Shown: positions 37,537 to 45,297 of the stretch, in pieces
Layout of the letters: each line of letters opens with the position of its first letter
Position numbering within the stretch: the stretch's first letter is position 1
Source of the DNA: Selenomonadales bacterium
Lineage (GTDB): Bacteria; Bacillota; Negativicutes; Sporomusales; UBA7701
Direction of reading: 5' to 3'
NCBI GenBank assembly: GCA_018434945.1
Contig: JAHDOI010000040.1
Coordinates: forward strand, 1 to 64,000
Length of the DNA: 64,000 nucleotides
The notes under the pieces: generated by a model
Told to the model about the DNA's origin: nothing
Database searches by the model: none
What the model saw: only the letters and a program-made list of their open reading frames with translations
Position numbers and translations under genes: made by a program

Positions 37537-38831
37537 TCTGGAACCATACGATGGAACAGAGCAGCCGTTCGCAGATCGAGGAGCTGCAGCTCCTCCGCCT
37601 GCGCGAGGTTGTCGGGAGAACATATCATAACGTGCCGGCCTACCGCGCCAAGATGGCGGCGAAAGGGGTCAAGCCGGACGATATCCGCACCCTCGCCGAT
37701 ATCGACAAACTGCCATTCACCACCAAGCAGGATATGCGCGACGCCTACCCCTACGGGATGCTGGCCGTGCCGATGAAACAGATCGTCAGGGTGCACTGCT
37801 CCAGCGGCACCACCGGCAGGCCGACCGTTGTCGCCTATACCCGCCACGATCTTGCGATTTGGGCCGAGGTGCTGGCCAGGACGCTGGTGGCCGGCGGGCT
37901 AACGGACAGCTCGGTTTTCCAGGTGGCGGTCAATTACGGGCTGTTCACCGGCGGCCTCGGCTTCCATTACGCCGCCGAACTTGTGGGCGCCTCGGTCGTG
38001 CCGATATCGGGCGGCAACACGGCCCGTCAGGTCATGCTGATGAAGGATTTCGGCACGACGGCGATGATCATCACCCCGTCCTATTCGCTGCATCTGGCCG
38101 AGACGATGCGGGAAATGGGCGTCAAGCCCGAGGAAACGGCGCTGCAGTCGATCTTCTGCGGGGCGGAGACGTGGTCCGACCGCATGCACGACCAGGTCGA
38201 GGAGACTTACGGCGTCAAGGCGTTCGACGTATACGGCCTGAGCGAGGTCATCGGGCCGGGGGTGGCGTGCGAATGCTCCGCCCACGATGGCCTCCACATC
38301 CAGGAGGATCATTTCTACACCGAGATCATCGACCCGGAAAGCGGCGAAGTGCTGCCTGACGGGGAGAAGGGCGAGGTGGTTATCACTACGCTGACCAAAG
38401 AAGGCATGCCGATGATCCGCTACCGCACCCGCGACCTGTCCGCCCTGCGGCGGGACCGGTGCGCCTGCGGCCGGACCCAAACCCGCATGGAACGGGTGCT
38501 CGGACGGAGCGACGACATGCTCATCATCCGCGGCGTCAACGTCTTCCCCTCGCAGGTCGAGGATGTCCTCCTCAGCCTTGGTGAAACCGCGCCCCACTAC
38601 CAGCTGCTGGTCGAGCGGGAAGGCAGCCTCGACAAGCTCACCGTTCTTGTCGAGAAGGCCAACGGCCTGGTCGACGGCCCGCCCGAAGCGGTGCGCGCCG
38701 CCGAGCACAAGGTCCAGGAACGGATGAAGGCTGCCACCGGCCTCAGCCCGCTGGTGCGGCTCGTGCCCCCGAAGACGATCGAGCGCAGCGAGGGCAAGGC
38801 CAAGCGGGTCATCGACAAACGGGCCATGTAA
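37533..38831 (+). CDS. paaK: Phenylacetate/aryl-acetate-CoA ligase
   Basis: A 432-residue adenylate-forming ligase. The AMP-binding motif is CSSGTTGRPTVVAYTRHDL. YGLSEVIGPGVACEC and MIRYRTRDLSALR follow, and the C-terminal domain has MLIIRGVNVFPSQVEDVLL. It makes aryl-acetyl-CoA from phenyl- or indole-acetate with ATP and CoA, and such enzymes are paired with IorAB in anaerobes. It is translationally coupled to trpP and so lies under tryptophan T-box control, which points to a role in tryptophan supply. The ribosome site GGAGGAG lies inside the end of trpP. Confidence 0.93.
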   Translation: MIWNHTMEQSSRSQIEELQLLRLREVVGRTYHNVPAYRAKMAAKGVKPDDIRTLADIDKLPFTTKQDMRDAYPYGMLAVPMKQIVRVHCSSGTTGRPTVVAYTRHDLAIWAEVLARTLVAGGLTDSSVFQVAVNYGLFTGGLGFHYAAELVGASVVPISGGNTARQVMLMKDFGTTAMIITPSYSLHLAETMREMGVKPEETALQSIFCGAETWSDRMHDQVEETYGVKAFDVYGLSEVIGPGVACECSAHDGLHIQEDHFYTEIIDPESGEVLPDGEKGEVVITTLTKEGMPMIRYRTRDLSALRRDRCACGRTQTRMERVLGRSDDMLIIRGVNVFPSQVEDVLLSLGETAPHYQLLVEREGSLDKLTVLVEKANGLVDGPPEAVRAAEHKVQERMKAATGLSPLVRLVPPKTIERSEGKAKRVIDKRAM

Positions 38832-39030
38832 AGCCCGCGCTCTCGCAGGGGAAACGGCGAAGGAACAATATGTGTTTTTGTTGGCCTTGTGCGGTAAGCA
38901 CAGGGTCTTCTTGTTTTGTGCGGCGGGTTTTTCATGGAGGAGGTGTTCCCGCTGACGGAGAAATATACCGATGGATGCCGTGGCCTGAGCGTTTTGCCAG
39001 CTGCCGGCGCCAGATAGCGCGGAGGGTCGG
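38832..39030. other. Intergenic region after paaK
   Basis: A weak hairpin (CCTTGTGC with GCACAGGG, then TCTTCTTGTTTT, 38884-38916) may terminate the trpP-paaK transcript. A 27-codon frame at 38934-39017 lacks a ribosome site and is not called. Confidence 0.45.
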
Positions 39031-39780
39031 GTGAGAAAAGTGATAGACTTATCTGTTTTTGGGCGGTTCGGCTTCGATTATCAGCCCGTTGGCGTGAAAT
39101 TTCTTTTGACAAAACCGGACGGACTGGAGCGGCTCAATAAAAAAGCGGCCTTCTGCCAGATGCTGAAAGAGGCGCAGGACGGGGGCGCTTTCTATGCGGC
39201 GAAGGAAGAGCACGAGTGCAAGGTGGGGCCGGTACTCCTGGGCATGGAAAAACCCGATCCGGTCTTTGAAAGCGGTATGATCGGCCCTAAGCTGGGAGTA
39301 TACGAAGACGCCAGGGCAAACAGAAGGATTTACGATAAGATGTCGCGGCTGGCGGCGGGCAGTGTCAACTACGTGGCCTTCGCGCCTCTGCCCGGCCTGT
39401 CCTTTGACCCCGACCTGCTGATCGTTACCGCCAGGCCCAGCCAGGCGGAGATCGTACTGAGGGCTGCGGGTTATAAGACCGGGGCGGGGTGGAACGCTAG
39501 GGGGACGACGGTGGCCGGGTGCGCGTGGCTGTATATGCACCCTTACGTTCACGGCGAAATAAACCTGATGGTAACCGGGCTGCACCACGGCATGAAGGCC
39601 CGGAACCTCTTCCCGGAAGGGCTGCTGCTCTTGTCGCTCCCCTTTGACGTGCTGCCCGGCCTTGTGGACAGCCTCAACACAATGAAGTGGGATCTGCCGC
39701 AGTACCGTTCCACCCCGGAAGAGCATGCGGCAAGGATGAGGAGAATCGCGGAAGAAGTTAGGCGGGATCTGGAAAAGTAA
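39031..39780 (+). CDS. DUF169-family protein
   Basis: A 249-residue protein matching the DUF169 pattern. PVGVKFLLTKPDGLERL is followed by FCQMLKEAQDGGAFYAAKEEHECKVGP with two conserved cysteines, then GTTVAGCAWLYMHPYVHGEINLM. The family occurs in methanogens and anaerobic Firmicutes and has no established function; metal or cofactor binding by the cysteines is a guess. A GTG start follows GGAGGG. Monocistronic. Confidence 0.85.
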   Translation: MRKVIDLSVFGRFGFDYQPVGVKFLLTKPDGLERLNKKAAFCQMLKEAQDGGAFYAAKEEHECKVGPVLLGMEKPDPVFESGMIGPKLGVYEDARANRRIYDKMSRLAAGSVNYVAFAPLPGLSFDPDLLIVTARPSQAEIVLRAAGYKTGAGWNARGTTVAGCAWLYMHPYVHGEINLMVTGLHHGMKARNLFPEGLLLLSLPFDVLPGLVDSLNTMKWDLPQYRSTPEEHAARMRRIAEEVRRDLEK

Positions 39781-39832
39781 CATGCAAATGTAGTCCCATT
39801 AATGACCAGGACAAGAAAAAAGTATATGGCAC

Positions 39833-39862
39833 TTGATTATCCACCCCCATAAGGGGTATACT
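39833..39862 (+). promoter_or_regulatory. Probable tRNA-Val promoter
   Basis: TTGATT and TATACT are separated by 18 bases, about 90 bases before the tRNA. Confidence 0.65.
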
Positions 39863-39954
39863 ATCAGGTATAAGAGCGCTTGACCGTCAGGCGTTGTTCT
39901 TTCTCAAAAATCATCCCAAGGTGCTGTCAGCACAGTCTATCAATGCTTATATTC

Positions 39955-40029
39955 GGGGCATTAGCTCAGCGGGAGAGCGCTTGATTCACATTCAAGAGGC
40001 CGCTGGTTCGAAACCAGCATGCCCCACCA
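39955..40029 (+). tRNA. tRNA-Val (anticodon CAC)
   Basis: A complete cloverleaf is visible. The acceptor GGGGCAT pairs with ATGCCCC, the D arm is GCTCAGCGGGAGAGC, and the anticodon stem CTTGA/TCAAG carries the loop TTCACAT. The T arm is GCTGGTTCGAAACCAGC, and a genomic ACCA forms the 3' end. CAC reads the valine codon GTG. Confidence 0.95.
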
Positions 40030-40037
40030 GGAAACAC

Positions 40038-40072
40038 AAGGCTTCGTAGGTTTAGACCTGCGAGGCCTTTTT
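40038..40072 (+). terminator. Terminator after tRNA-Val
   Basis: AAGGCTTCGTAGGT pairs imperfectly with ACCTGCGAGGCCTT and is followed by TTTGTTT. Confidence 0.8.
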
Positions 40073-40179
40073 GTTTAACTTTTGCGCCGCTTTGGAAAAT
40101 CAGGAATTTTCCGCCGGTCTTTTTCGGCTGCGGGGCGCATATACTGCCCCTGTAGTTTAAAAAATGGGAGGCGGTTCCG

Positions 40180-40407
40180 TTGGATCATCGGAGCGTGTTC
40201 AGAATGTATGTCGTGGAGGCGTTGGCGCGCCGGGCGGGTATCACGCCTGCGGAGGCGGCGGTGCTGGTGGAAGAGTCCCGGCTCGGGGCGCTGACTGTCG
40301 GCAAGCTCAATTTTCTGTCTTATAAGGGGCCTGATTACTGGGCGGAAAAAATTCTCGAGCAGTTTGGCGCCGTAGACGGCAGGAAAATACTGCACGGTGC
40401 CGAATGA
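40180..40407 (+). CDS. Small hypothetical protein, 75 aa
   Basis: A TTG start lies six bases after GGGAGGCGG. An ATG at codon 9 has no ribosome site of its own. The protein is soluble and helical (YVVEALARRAGITPAEAAVLVEES, then GPDYWAEKILEQFG). No cysteine pair, membrane span or known motif. Its own terminator follows, so it is probably expressed singly. Not recognised. Confidence 0.6.
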   Translation: MDHRSVFRMYVVEALARRAGITPAEAAVLVEESRLGALTVGKLNFLSYKGPDYWAEKILEQFGAVDGRKILHGAE

Positions 40408-40438
40408 TAAATAAGTATAAAAGCCTTGGCGGCACCGC

Positions 40439-40470
40439 AGCCACACTGTTTTTTCAGTGCGGCTTTTATT
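40439..40470 (+). terminator. Terminator after the 75-aa gene
   Basis: AGCCACACTG pairs with CAGTGCGGCT (one mismatch) across a T6 loop, followed by TTTATT. Confidence 0.72.
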
Positions 40471-40584
40471 ATTTCACCCCGCCGGACGTTGTTGCCGTAA
40501 TGTTTGCCTTGTGCGGCAGGACTTATCGCAAGCAGGGAGTATATATTAAATGACAGTTTTTGGTGCGGAGGGGAGTGGCTCCCG

Positions 40585-40953
40585 ATGTCGGTTGGTCTCG
40601 ATCTCCGGCAGGAGATTATGCGGGTGAACAATAATGTCAATATCAGCATATTCGGTACCGGCCTGAGAAAGCAACGGGTGATGGTTTCGGAGGACAAGAT
40701 CATCATCACCGCCGACCATAAGCGGGTACCGGCCCTGGCGGCGTTGGACAAGCTGGAGCGCATGACGACCCGCTACACGGATGTGGCCATCCTCGACGAG
40801 TTCAAGCGGCGGCTGCGGGCGGCGCTGATCGAACAGCTGAAAATGCCGGTGCTGAGCGTGATGAAGGATTACGATCCCGATCAGGAGCTGGCGGTGACGG
40901 TGATAATCGTGGAAGAGGCGTTCATGCGCAAGCACCAGGAAGTGGCCCGTTAA
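40585..40953 (+). CDS. DUF2294-like protein
   Basis: A 122-residue protein. The arrangement fits DUF2294 (B. subtilis YbcI-like) by eye: an N-terminal helix, then VNISIFGTGLRKQRVMVSED, a central VAILDEFKRRLRAALIEQLK helix, and VLSVMKDYDPDQELAVTVII. The ATG follows GGAGGGGAG. Function unknown. It is followed by an AT-rich stretch and the structured leader of the next gene. Confidence 0.62.
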   Translation: MSVGLDLRQEIMRVNNNVNISIFGTGLRKQRVMVSEDKIIITADHKRVPALAALDKLERMTTRYTDVAILDEFKRRLRAALIEQLKMPVLSVMKDYDPDQELAVTVIIVEEAFMRKHQEVAR

Positions 40954-40989
40954 AAAAATATTAAAATAATTCCGTTAAATAAAAGGAAT

Positions 40990-41177
40990 ATTTCGCCAGA
41001 AGGCGAATAGAGAAATAGGCTCATCAACGATGAGCGGCTACATACAACTCGATAGACCCGGTCTGGTCGTAGGAGCTCCCCAAGGAGAGCCGAAAGCTAC
41101 CGCTTTTTCGGAATGGCGGCCGCGCATGCGGAATGCAGCGTTTGCGCGAACGTCATTGCCGGTGCGGTAGCTTTTTT
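40990..41177 (+). promoter_or_regulatory. Unidentified structured leader ending in a terminator
   Basis: Several stems are stacked before the NIF3-family gene: TTCGCC/GGCGAA, GCTCATC-AAC-GATGAGC, GACC/GGTC and CTCC/GGAG. A terminator then pairs AAAGCTACCGC (41093-41103) with GCGGTAGCTTT (41164-41174), followed by T6. It looks like a cis-regulatory RNA controlling termination. It does not match the TPP, SAM, FMN, cobalamin, glycine, lysine, purine, c-di-GMP, fluoride or T-box signatures I know. Confidence 0.6.
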
Positions 41178-41230
41178 GTTTTGGCGGGTCTGACCGGCGG
41201 GTGACGATGGAGAAAAAGGGAGGCATGAGG

Positions 41231-42271
41231 GTGGCAAAGGTCAAAGATGTGCTTGAGGCGCTCGACAAAATCACCGGCGGCCGGTGCGTGAAAGACCCGG
41301 AGGATATTATCAGCGGCAGACACAAGTTCGTTATCCGCAAGTCGTCGGACGTACCGGGCAAGGCGTGCCTGGAGACGCCGGGCCTGGTTTGCGGCAACCC
41401 GGAGGCTGTGGTCAAGAAACTCGCCGTGACGATGACGCTCACGGAGTGCAACATCGAGCTGGCGGGGGCCACGGGGGTGGATGCCATTGTCGCTCATCAC
41501 CCGCTGGCCGAGGCGGCTAACACCGGTGGGGTGCCGATGCGCACCTATCTGGACTTGTACGGCTTGGCCGCGTTCGAACTGCATGAGGCGTTCCACGGCC
41601 TGCATCCCGGGCTTTCCTTCATCCACGGCCACCAGGTTTTTCACGCCGATATCGCCTTCGGGGGCGTGGCGGGCAATATCCTGTTCGTTGGCCGGGCGCT
41701 CAAAGGGGTGAATACTCTGGGCGATATGATCGACCGTCTCGACTATTTCATGGGTATGGACGAGGAGAAACGGATGCTGATGGCCGAGCGCGGCGCCCGC
41801 GGCTGCGACGGGATAGTGGAGACGAACGTTGCCACCGGCGGGGTAATCCTTGTAGGCGACAAGGACAGCAAGGTGAGCACGGTCATCCACATCTTCCCCC
41901 ACACCGGGTTTACGGCCGAACACCTGGCGCAGGTAAAAAACCGTTTCCCGGAAGCTGACACCGTGTTGGCGTCGATCAGCCGTGTTTACGGCAACCATCC
42001 GTTGATCGCAAAGGCCAAAGAACTCGGCATGAATTTTATCGTCGGCAATTCCCACGCCATGGAGATTCTGGAGAACGGCATGCCGCTGGCTGTCGCCCTG
42101 CAGATGCTGCTGCCGGAGGTGGAGGTGGTGCTGTTCCGCGAACGGATCACCTCGACGCCGATCGCTGTGGCCGGAACGCCGGCAATTCGCGAATACGCCC
42201 GCGATATCGCTCAGCAATACCTCGTGAACAGAGCGGCGGACGACGCCAAGGAGGTGAAGCGCCGGGCTTGA
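41231..42271 (+). CDS. NIF3-like dinuclear metal-centre protein
   Basis: A roughly 346-residue member of the NIF3/GTP-cyclohydrolase-I-type-2 homologue family. It has the metal-site sequence DAIVAHHPLAEAAN, a long insert, and a late NSHAMEILENGMPLA with His and Glu. The true substrate of the family is unsettled. I prefer the GTG at 41231 (AKVKDVLEAL), seven bases after AAGGGAGG; in-frame ATGs at 41225 and 41207 sit too close to or before that site. It lies between an unidentified RNA leader and an MFS symporter, possibly sharing their regulation. Confidence 0.82.
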   Translation: MAKVKDVLEALDKITGGRCVKDPEDIISGRHKFVIRKSSDVPGKACLETPGLVCGNPEAVVKKLAVTMTLTECNIELAGATGVDAIVAHHPLAEAANTGGVPMRTYLDLYGLAAFELHEAFHGLHPGLSFIHGHQVFHADIAFGGVAGNILFVGRALKGVNTLGDMIDRLDYFMGMDEEKRMLMAERGARGCDGIVETNVATGGVILVGDKDSKVSTVIHIFPHTGFTAEHLAQVKNRFPEADTVLASISRVYGNHPLIAKAKELGMNFIVGNSHAMEILENGMPLAVALQMLLPEVEVVLFRERITSTPIAVAGTPAIREYARDIAQQYLVNRAADDAKEVKRRA

Positions 42272-42273
42272 GC

Positions 42274-42290
42274 GGCCGGAGCATCCGGCC
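42274..42290 (+). other. Short intergenic hairpin
   Basis: GGCCGGA and TCCGGCC form a perfect stem with a three-base loop just after the NIF3-family stop. It has no good T tract, so it may be an mRNA-stabilising or weak attenuating hairpin. Confidence 0.45.
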
Positions 42291-42326
42291 TGGTTGTTGC
42301 ACTCATTATTTAAAGGAGGGACTGTA

Positions 42327-43709
42327 ATGGCGAGTATTTCCGATCGTGTGAGCAATCTTCCCTTGGGGAAATTCCACTGGCGATTACTGGTGTTAATCGG
42401 CTCGGGCATTGCTTTCGAAGCCCTCGATACGGCGCTGATCGCCTTCGTGCTGGCGAAGATGATCGGTTCGTGGAGCCTTACCCCGGTTCAGATGGGTTAC
42501 ATCGGCAGCGCCGCCCTCGTCGGTATGTGTCTGGGCGCCATCTGCTCCGGCACGCTGGCCGACCGTATCGGACGCAAGGCGATGTTCGCCGCCACGCTGG
42601 CCGTATACAGCGTGGGCACCGCGCTGTGCGCATTTTCCTGGAACCTCGAGTCGCTGCTGGTGTTCCGTTTCATTGTCGGCTTCGGGGTCGGCGGGCAGCC
42701 GCCGGTTGCCAACGCCCTGATGAGCGAGTACGCCCCTGCCAAGCACCGCGGCAAGATGCTGGTGCTCCAGAACTGTTCCTGGGCGGTCGGCTGGCTGGTG
42801 GCCTCGCTGATCTCCTACACGGTCATCCCAAAATTCGGCTGGCAGCTGGCGTTCATCATCGGCGCGGCGCCGGCGCTGCTGGTAGTCTACGTTTACAGGA
42901 CTTTGCCCGAGTCGGCCATGTATCTCGTAAGCAAGGGCCGCCACCAGGAGGCTCACGAGCAGGTCGCCAAGATCGAGCGCGAACTGGGCGTGCCGGTGGG
43001 CGAGCCGCCCAAGCCTTCGGAGATACCGGCGGTCGAGGTCGGCAAGACAATCAGTTTCTTCGACCTGTGGGGCCCGACCTTCATCCGCCGCACCATCTGC
43101 CTGTGGATCCTCTGGTTCGGTATCGTTTTCGCCTACTACGGCATGTTCACCTGGCTGCCGTCTCTCCTGGTCAAGGGCGGCCACACGCTGGTCCGGTCGT
43201 TCGAATACATGATGTGGATGACTATGGCCCAGATCCCCGGCTACTTTGCCGCCGCTTATCTGGTGGACAAGATCGGCCGCCGGGCGACGCTGGGAAGCTT
43301 CCTGGCCGTAACGGCCGTCTCCGCTTATATGTTCGGCAACGCCGCGTCAGTAACCCAGATCGTTTTCTGGGGCTGCATGATCTCCTTCTTCAATCTCGGC
43401 GCCTGGGGCATCACCCACGCCTACTCGGCCGAGCAGTACCCGACATACGCCCGTGCCACCGGGGTGGGCTGGGCCGCGGCGTTCGGCAGGACGGGCGGCA
43501 TCATTGCCCCGATCGTCGTCGGCTGGATTATGACCGGCCCGGAAAAAATTCCGACGGTATTCATGATGTTCACCGCTGTGCTGGCGGTCATCGCCGCCGA
43601 TATATTCTTCCTCGGGCGGGAAACGGCCGGCAAGTCGCTCGACGAGCTGGCCGCGAGGGATATGGCCGCGGCGCCCGCGCCGGCGGCTACCCAGACCAAA
43701 CCGGAATAG
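42327..43709 (+). CDS. MFS transporter, sugar/aromatic-acid:H+ symporter type
   Basis: A 460-residue, twelve-span permease. It has the loop signature GTLADRIGRKAMFA, GFGVGGQPPVANALMSEYAP in span 4-5, PESAMYL after span 6, and the matching DKIGRRATLGSF in the second half. This is the SV2/AAHS/metabolite:H+ symporter group, which imports organic acids such as aromatic acids. The ATG follows AAGGAGGG. A strong terminator follows. The substrate is not readable from sequence. Confidence 0.88.
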   Translation: MASISDRVSNLPLGKFHWRLLVLIGSGIAFEALDTALIAFVLAKMIGSWSLTPVQMGYIGSAALVGMCLGAICSGTLADRIGRKAMFAATLAVYSVGTALCAFSWNLESLLVFRFIVGFGVGGQPPVANALMSEYAPAKHRGKMLVLQNCSWAVGWLVASLISYTVIPKFGWQLAFIIGAAPALLVVYVYRTLPESAMYLVSKGRHQEAHEQVAKIERELGVPVGEPPKPSEIPAVEVGKTISFFDLWGPTFIRRTICLWILWFGIVFAYYGMFTWLPSLLVKGGHTLVRSFEYMMWMTMAQIPGYFAAAYLVDKIGRRATLGSFLAVTAVSAYMFGNAASVTQIVFWGCMISFFNLGAWGITHAYSAEQYPTYARATGVGWAAAFGRTGGIIAPIVVGWIMTGPEKIPTVFMMFTAVLAVIAADIFFLGRETAGKSLDELAARDMAAAPAPAATQTKPE

Positions 43710-43734
43710 GGCCGGAGCATACCTGATTACAGGA

Positions 43735-43766
43735 AAAGAGAGGCTCACAGCTGTGAGCCTCTCTTT
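43735..43766. terminator. Bidirectional terminator
   Basis: A perfect palindrome AAAGAGAGGCTCACAG/CTGTGAGCCTCTCTTT ends both the MFS gene (+) and the short transcript on the minus strand. Confidence 0.88.
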
Positions 43767-43820
43767 ATATTGCGGCGAGCTTGAAGACCGCCTGCGGGCC
43801 TTTTACCGTCGTGCCCGGGA

Positions 43821-43877
43821 CTATAGCTGGCAGCCTTCCTTGCAGTGGGTGACGGGTCTAAGCATCATCCAGACCAT
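43821..43877 (-). CDS. 18-residue Cys-containing peptide
   Basis: MVWMMLRPVTHCKEGCQL is encoded behind AAGGAGG (43886-43892, spacing eight bases). It lies in a self-contained unit with a near-consensus promoter and a terminator but no other gene. The H-C-x3-C pattern could bind metal. It could also be a leader peptide or toxin-like peptide. I do not recognise it. The quality of the signals makes translation likely. Confidence 0.55.
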   Translation of the reverse strand: MVWMMLRPVTHCKEGCQL

Positions 43878-43885
43878 GGCGGCGA

Positions 43886-44019
43886 CCTCCTTCGGGTGAT
43901 ATGTAAAAGAAGGGGAGATGGATTTGTTTGGAGGGGGTCTCGTGCTGATAGAGGTTATATCACTTGGCCCCATCTCCATCCTTCGCCTTAATTATAGCAG
44001 AGCATATAATAAATTGCAA
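43886..44019 (-). promoter_or_regulatory. Promoter and folded 5' leader of the short peptide transcript
   Basis: On the minus strand, TTGCAA (44019-44014) and TATAAT (43996-43991) are spaced 17 bases apart, giving a start near 43984. The roughly 100-base leader folds: GGAGATGG (complement of 43970-43977) pairs with CCATCTCC (complement of 43914-43921). This encloses GGGG/CCCC and GTGATA/TATC..CAC stems. The shape suggests an RNA switch or sRNA. Confidence 0.6.
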
Positions 44020-44093
44020 TTATTATTTATAAATATTTATTATTAAATTGAGACAAAGAGAAACTCCGCCTGCGCGGAGTCTTGAGAACTTGC

Positions 44094-45083
44094 TTAGTCA
44101 TCGACCGTCGCCCACAGAACCTCGCGGGTATAAGCGGCGGCCAGGTCGGGCGGCATGGAGTCGTCGTAGCTGCTGTAGACTATCTGCAGGTCGGGGGTGA
44201 GGATGCCGAGGGCGAGGGAGTGTCTCTCCACTTCGTCCCGCCGCCAGACGAATGCCTGCGAGTAACCGTCGTCGCCTAAGAAGAAGGCGATGATGTTATC
44301 GCCGCGGAACCAGTAATGGCACCAGCCGTCGTAGCCGTGGCGGTGGTGGCGCTCCCGGTAGGTGAAGTGGCCGTAGTGCGATTCGAGCAGATAGAGATAA
44401 TTGTCGTCCTGCGGTTCGAAGTGGATGTAGAGCGCCCGGTCGCGGCGGTCGTCGGCGTAGCAGGCGCCGAAGCCGCGCACATGGTGGGTGGCGAACCAGT
44501 GCCAGTCGCGGAAGTGGCGGTGCCAGTCGCCGCTGCTCGGCCAGCGCTGATGATGGCTGTGGTGACGGTGGATGTCGCGGCGGGCGGGCGGATGATCCCG
44601 GCGAACCTCGTGGGGGCGCGGCTGTGGCCGCTCGTGCCTTACCGTGTCGTGGCGGCCGTGGTTTGCGGGCGGCTTGATTCTGTCGTCCTTAGCAGGATGG
44701 CGGTCGTTGTGCTTTAGCTGGCGGTTGTTGCCGGCGGGCTTTTGGGCGCCGATCCTGTCAGACCGCTGGGGCGGACGGCTGTTTTTTTTGACCTGATCGC
44801 GGTCGGGGTTTGCGGGCTTGTGGCCATTGATCTTCGCTGGGGGCCGGTCTTGGCGCTTCTGCTTTATCTGGCTGCGGTTATGGGCCGGCGGCGTTTTGAC
44901 GCTTTCTTTGCCGGGGGCTTTGTGGCGTTTGACGCCGGGCGGCTGCTTGGCGTCTTTTTGCGGAGTTTCTTTTGCCTGCCGGTTGTGTTTGTCGTGGTTT
45001 TGCGCCGGGCCCGCCCACGCGACCGAGACCGTGGCGAACGACAGCACCAGAGCGACGGCGATCAGGCCGAGGAGCTTTCTCAT
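44094..45083 (-). CDS. Exported His/Arg/Lys-rich hypothetical protein
   Basis: A 329-residue protein. Signal peptide RKLLGLIAVALVLSFATVSVAWA precedes a low-complexity region of about 170 residues rich in His, Arg, Lys, Asn, Asp and Pro. A more ordered C-terminal domain follows (about 190-329, GFGACYADDRRDRALYIHFE through YSSYDDSMPPDLAAAYTREV). The ATG follows GGAGGG. The basic, histidine-rich segment might bind metals or anionic wall polymers. Family not recognised. A longer frame upstream lacks a ribosome site. Confidence 0.7.
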   Translation of the reverse strand: MRKLLGLIAVALVLSFATVSVAWAGPAQNHDKHNRQAKETPQKDAKQPPGVKRHKAPGKESVKTPPAHNRSQIKQKRQDRPPAKINGHKPANPDRDQVKKNSRPPQRSDRIGAQKPAGNNRQLKHNDRHPAKDDRIKPPANHGRHDTVRHERPQPRPHEVRRDHPPARRDIHRHHSHHQRWPSSGDWHRHFRDWHWFATHHVRGFGACYADDRRDRALYIHFEPQDDNYLYLLESHYGHFTYRERHHRHGYDGWCHYWFRGDNIIAFFLGDDGYSQAFVWRRDEVERHSLALGILTPDLQIVYSSYDDSMPPDLAAAYTREVLWATVDD

Positions 45084-45297
45084 ACAGGGCCCTCCTTTCA
45101 AGGCGATGGGACGGCCGGTGCTCCTGCGGCGCGGTATTTCCCGCCGCGGAAGCCGGGGACAACCTATGGAACTGTTGATACATTTATCGGTATATTGTAT
45201 GACGGAAGGACGCGAATTGATGACAAAAATCGCGGCAGGAATCGTCGCCGCGGACGTCAAATATAAATGGTAAAATTAACCAAGAGGGGTGGCGCTT

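Noticed and set aside
38934-39017. 27-codon frame between paaK and the DUF169 gene
   Set aside because: No ribosome site before its ATG and no recognised motif; it overlaps the leader of the next gene.
40990-41177. Assignment of the leader to a known riboswitch class
   Set aside because: Checked by eye for T-box, TPP, SAM, FMN, cobalamin, glycine, lysine, purine, c-di-GMP, fluoride and ZTP cores; none fits.
42285-42302. GG-N10-GC spacing resembling a sigma-54 promoter before the MFS gene
   Set aside because: The -24 half reads CGGCCT and belongs to a short hairpin; only the -12 half fits. Too weak beside the ald element.
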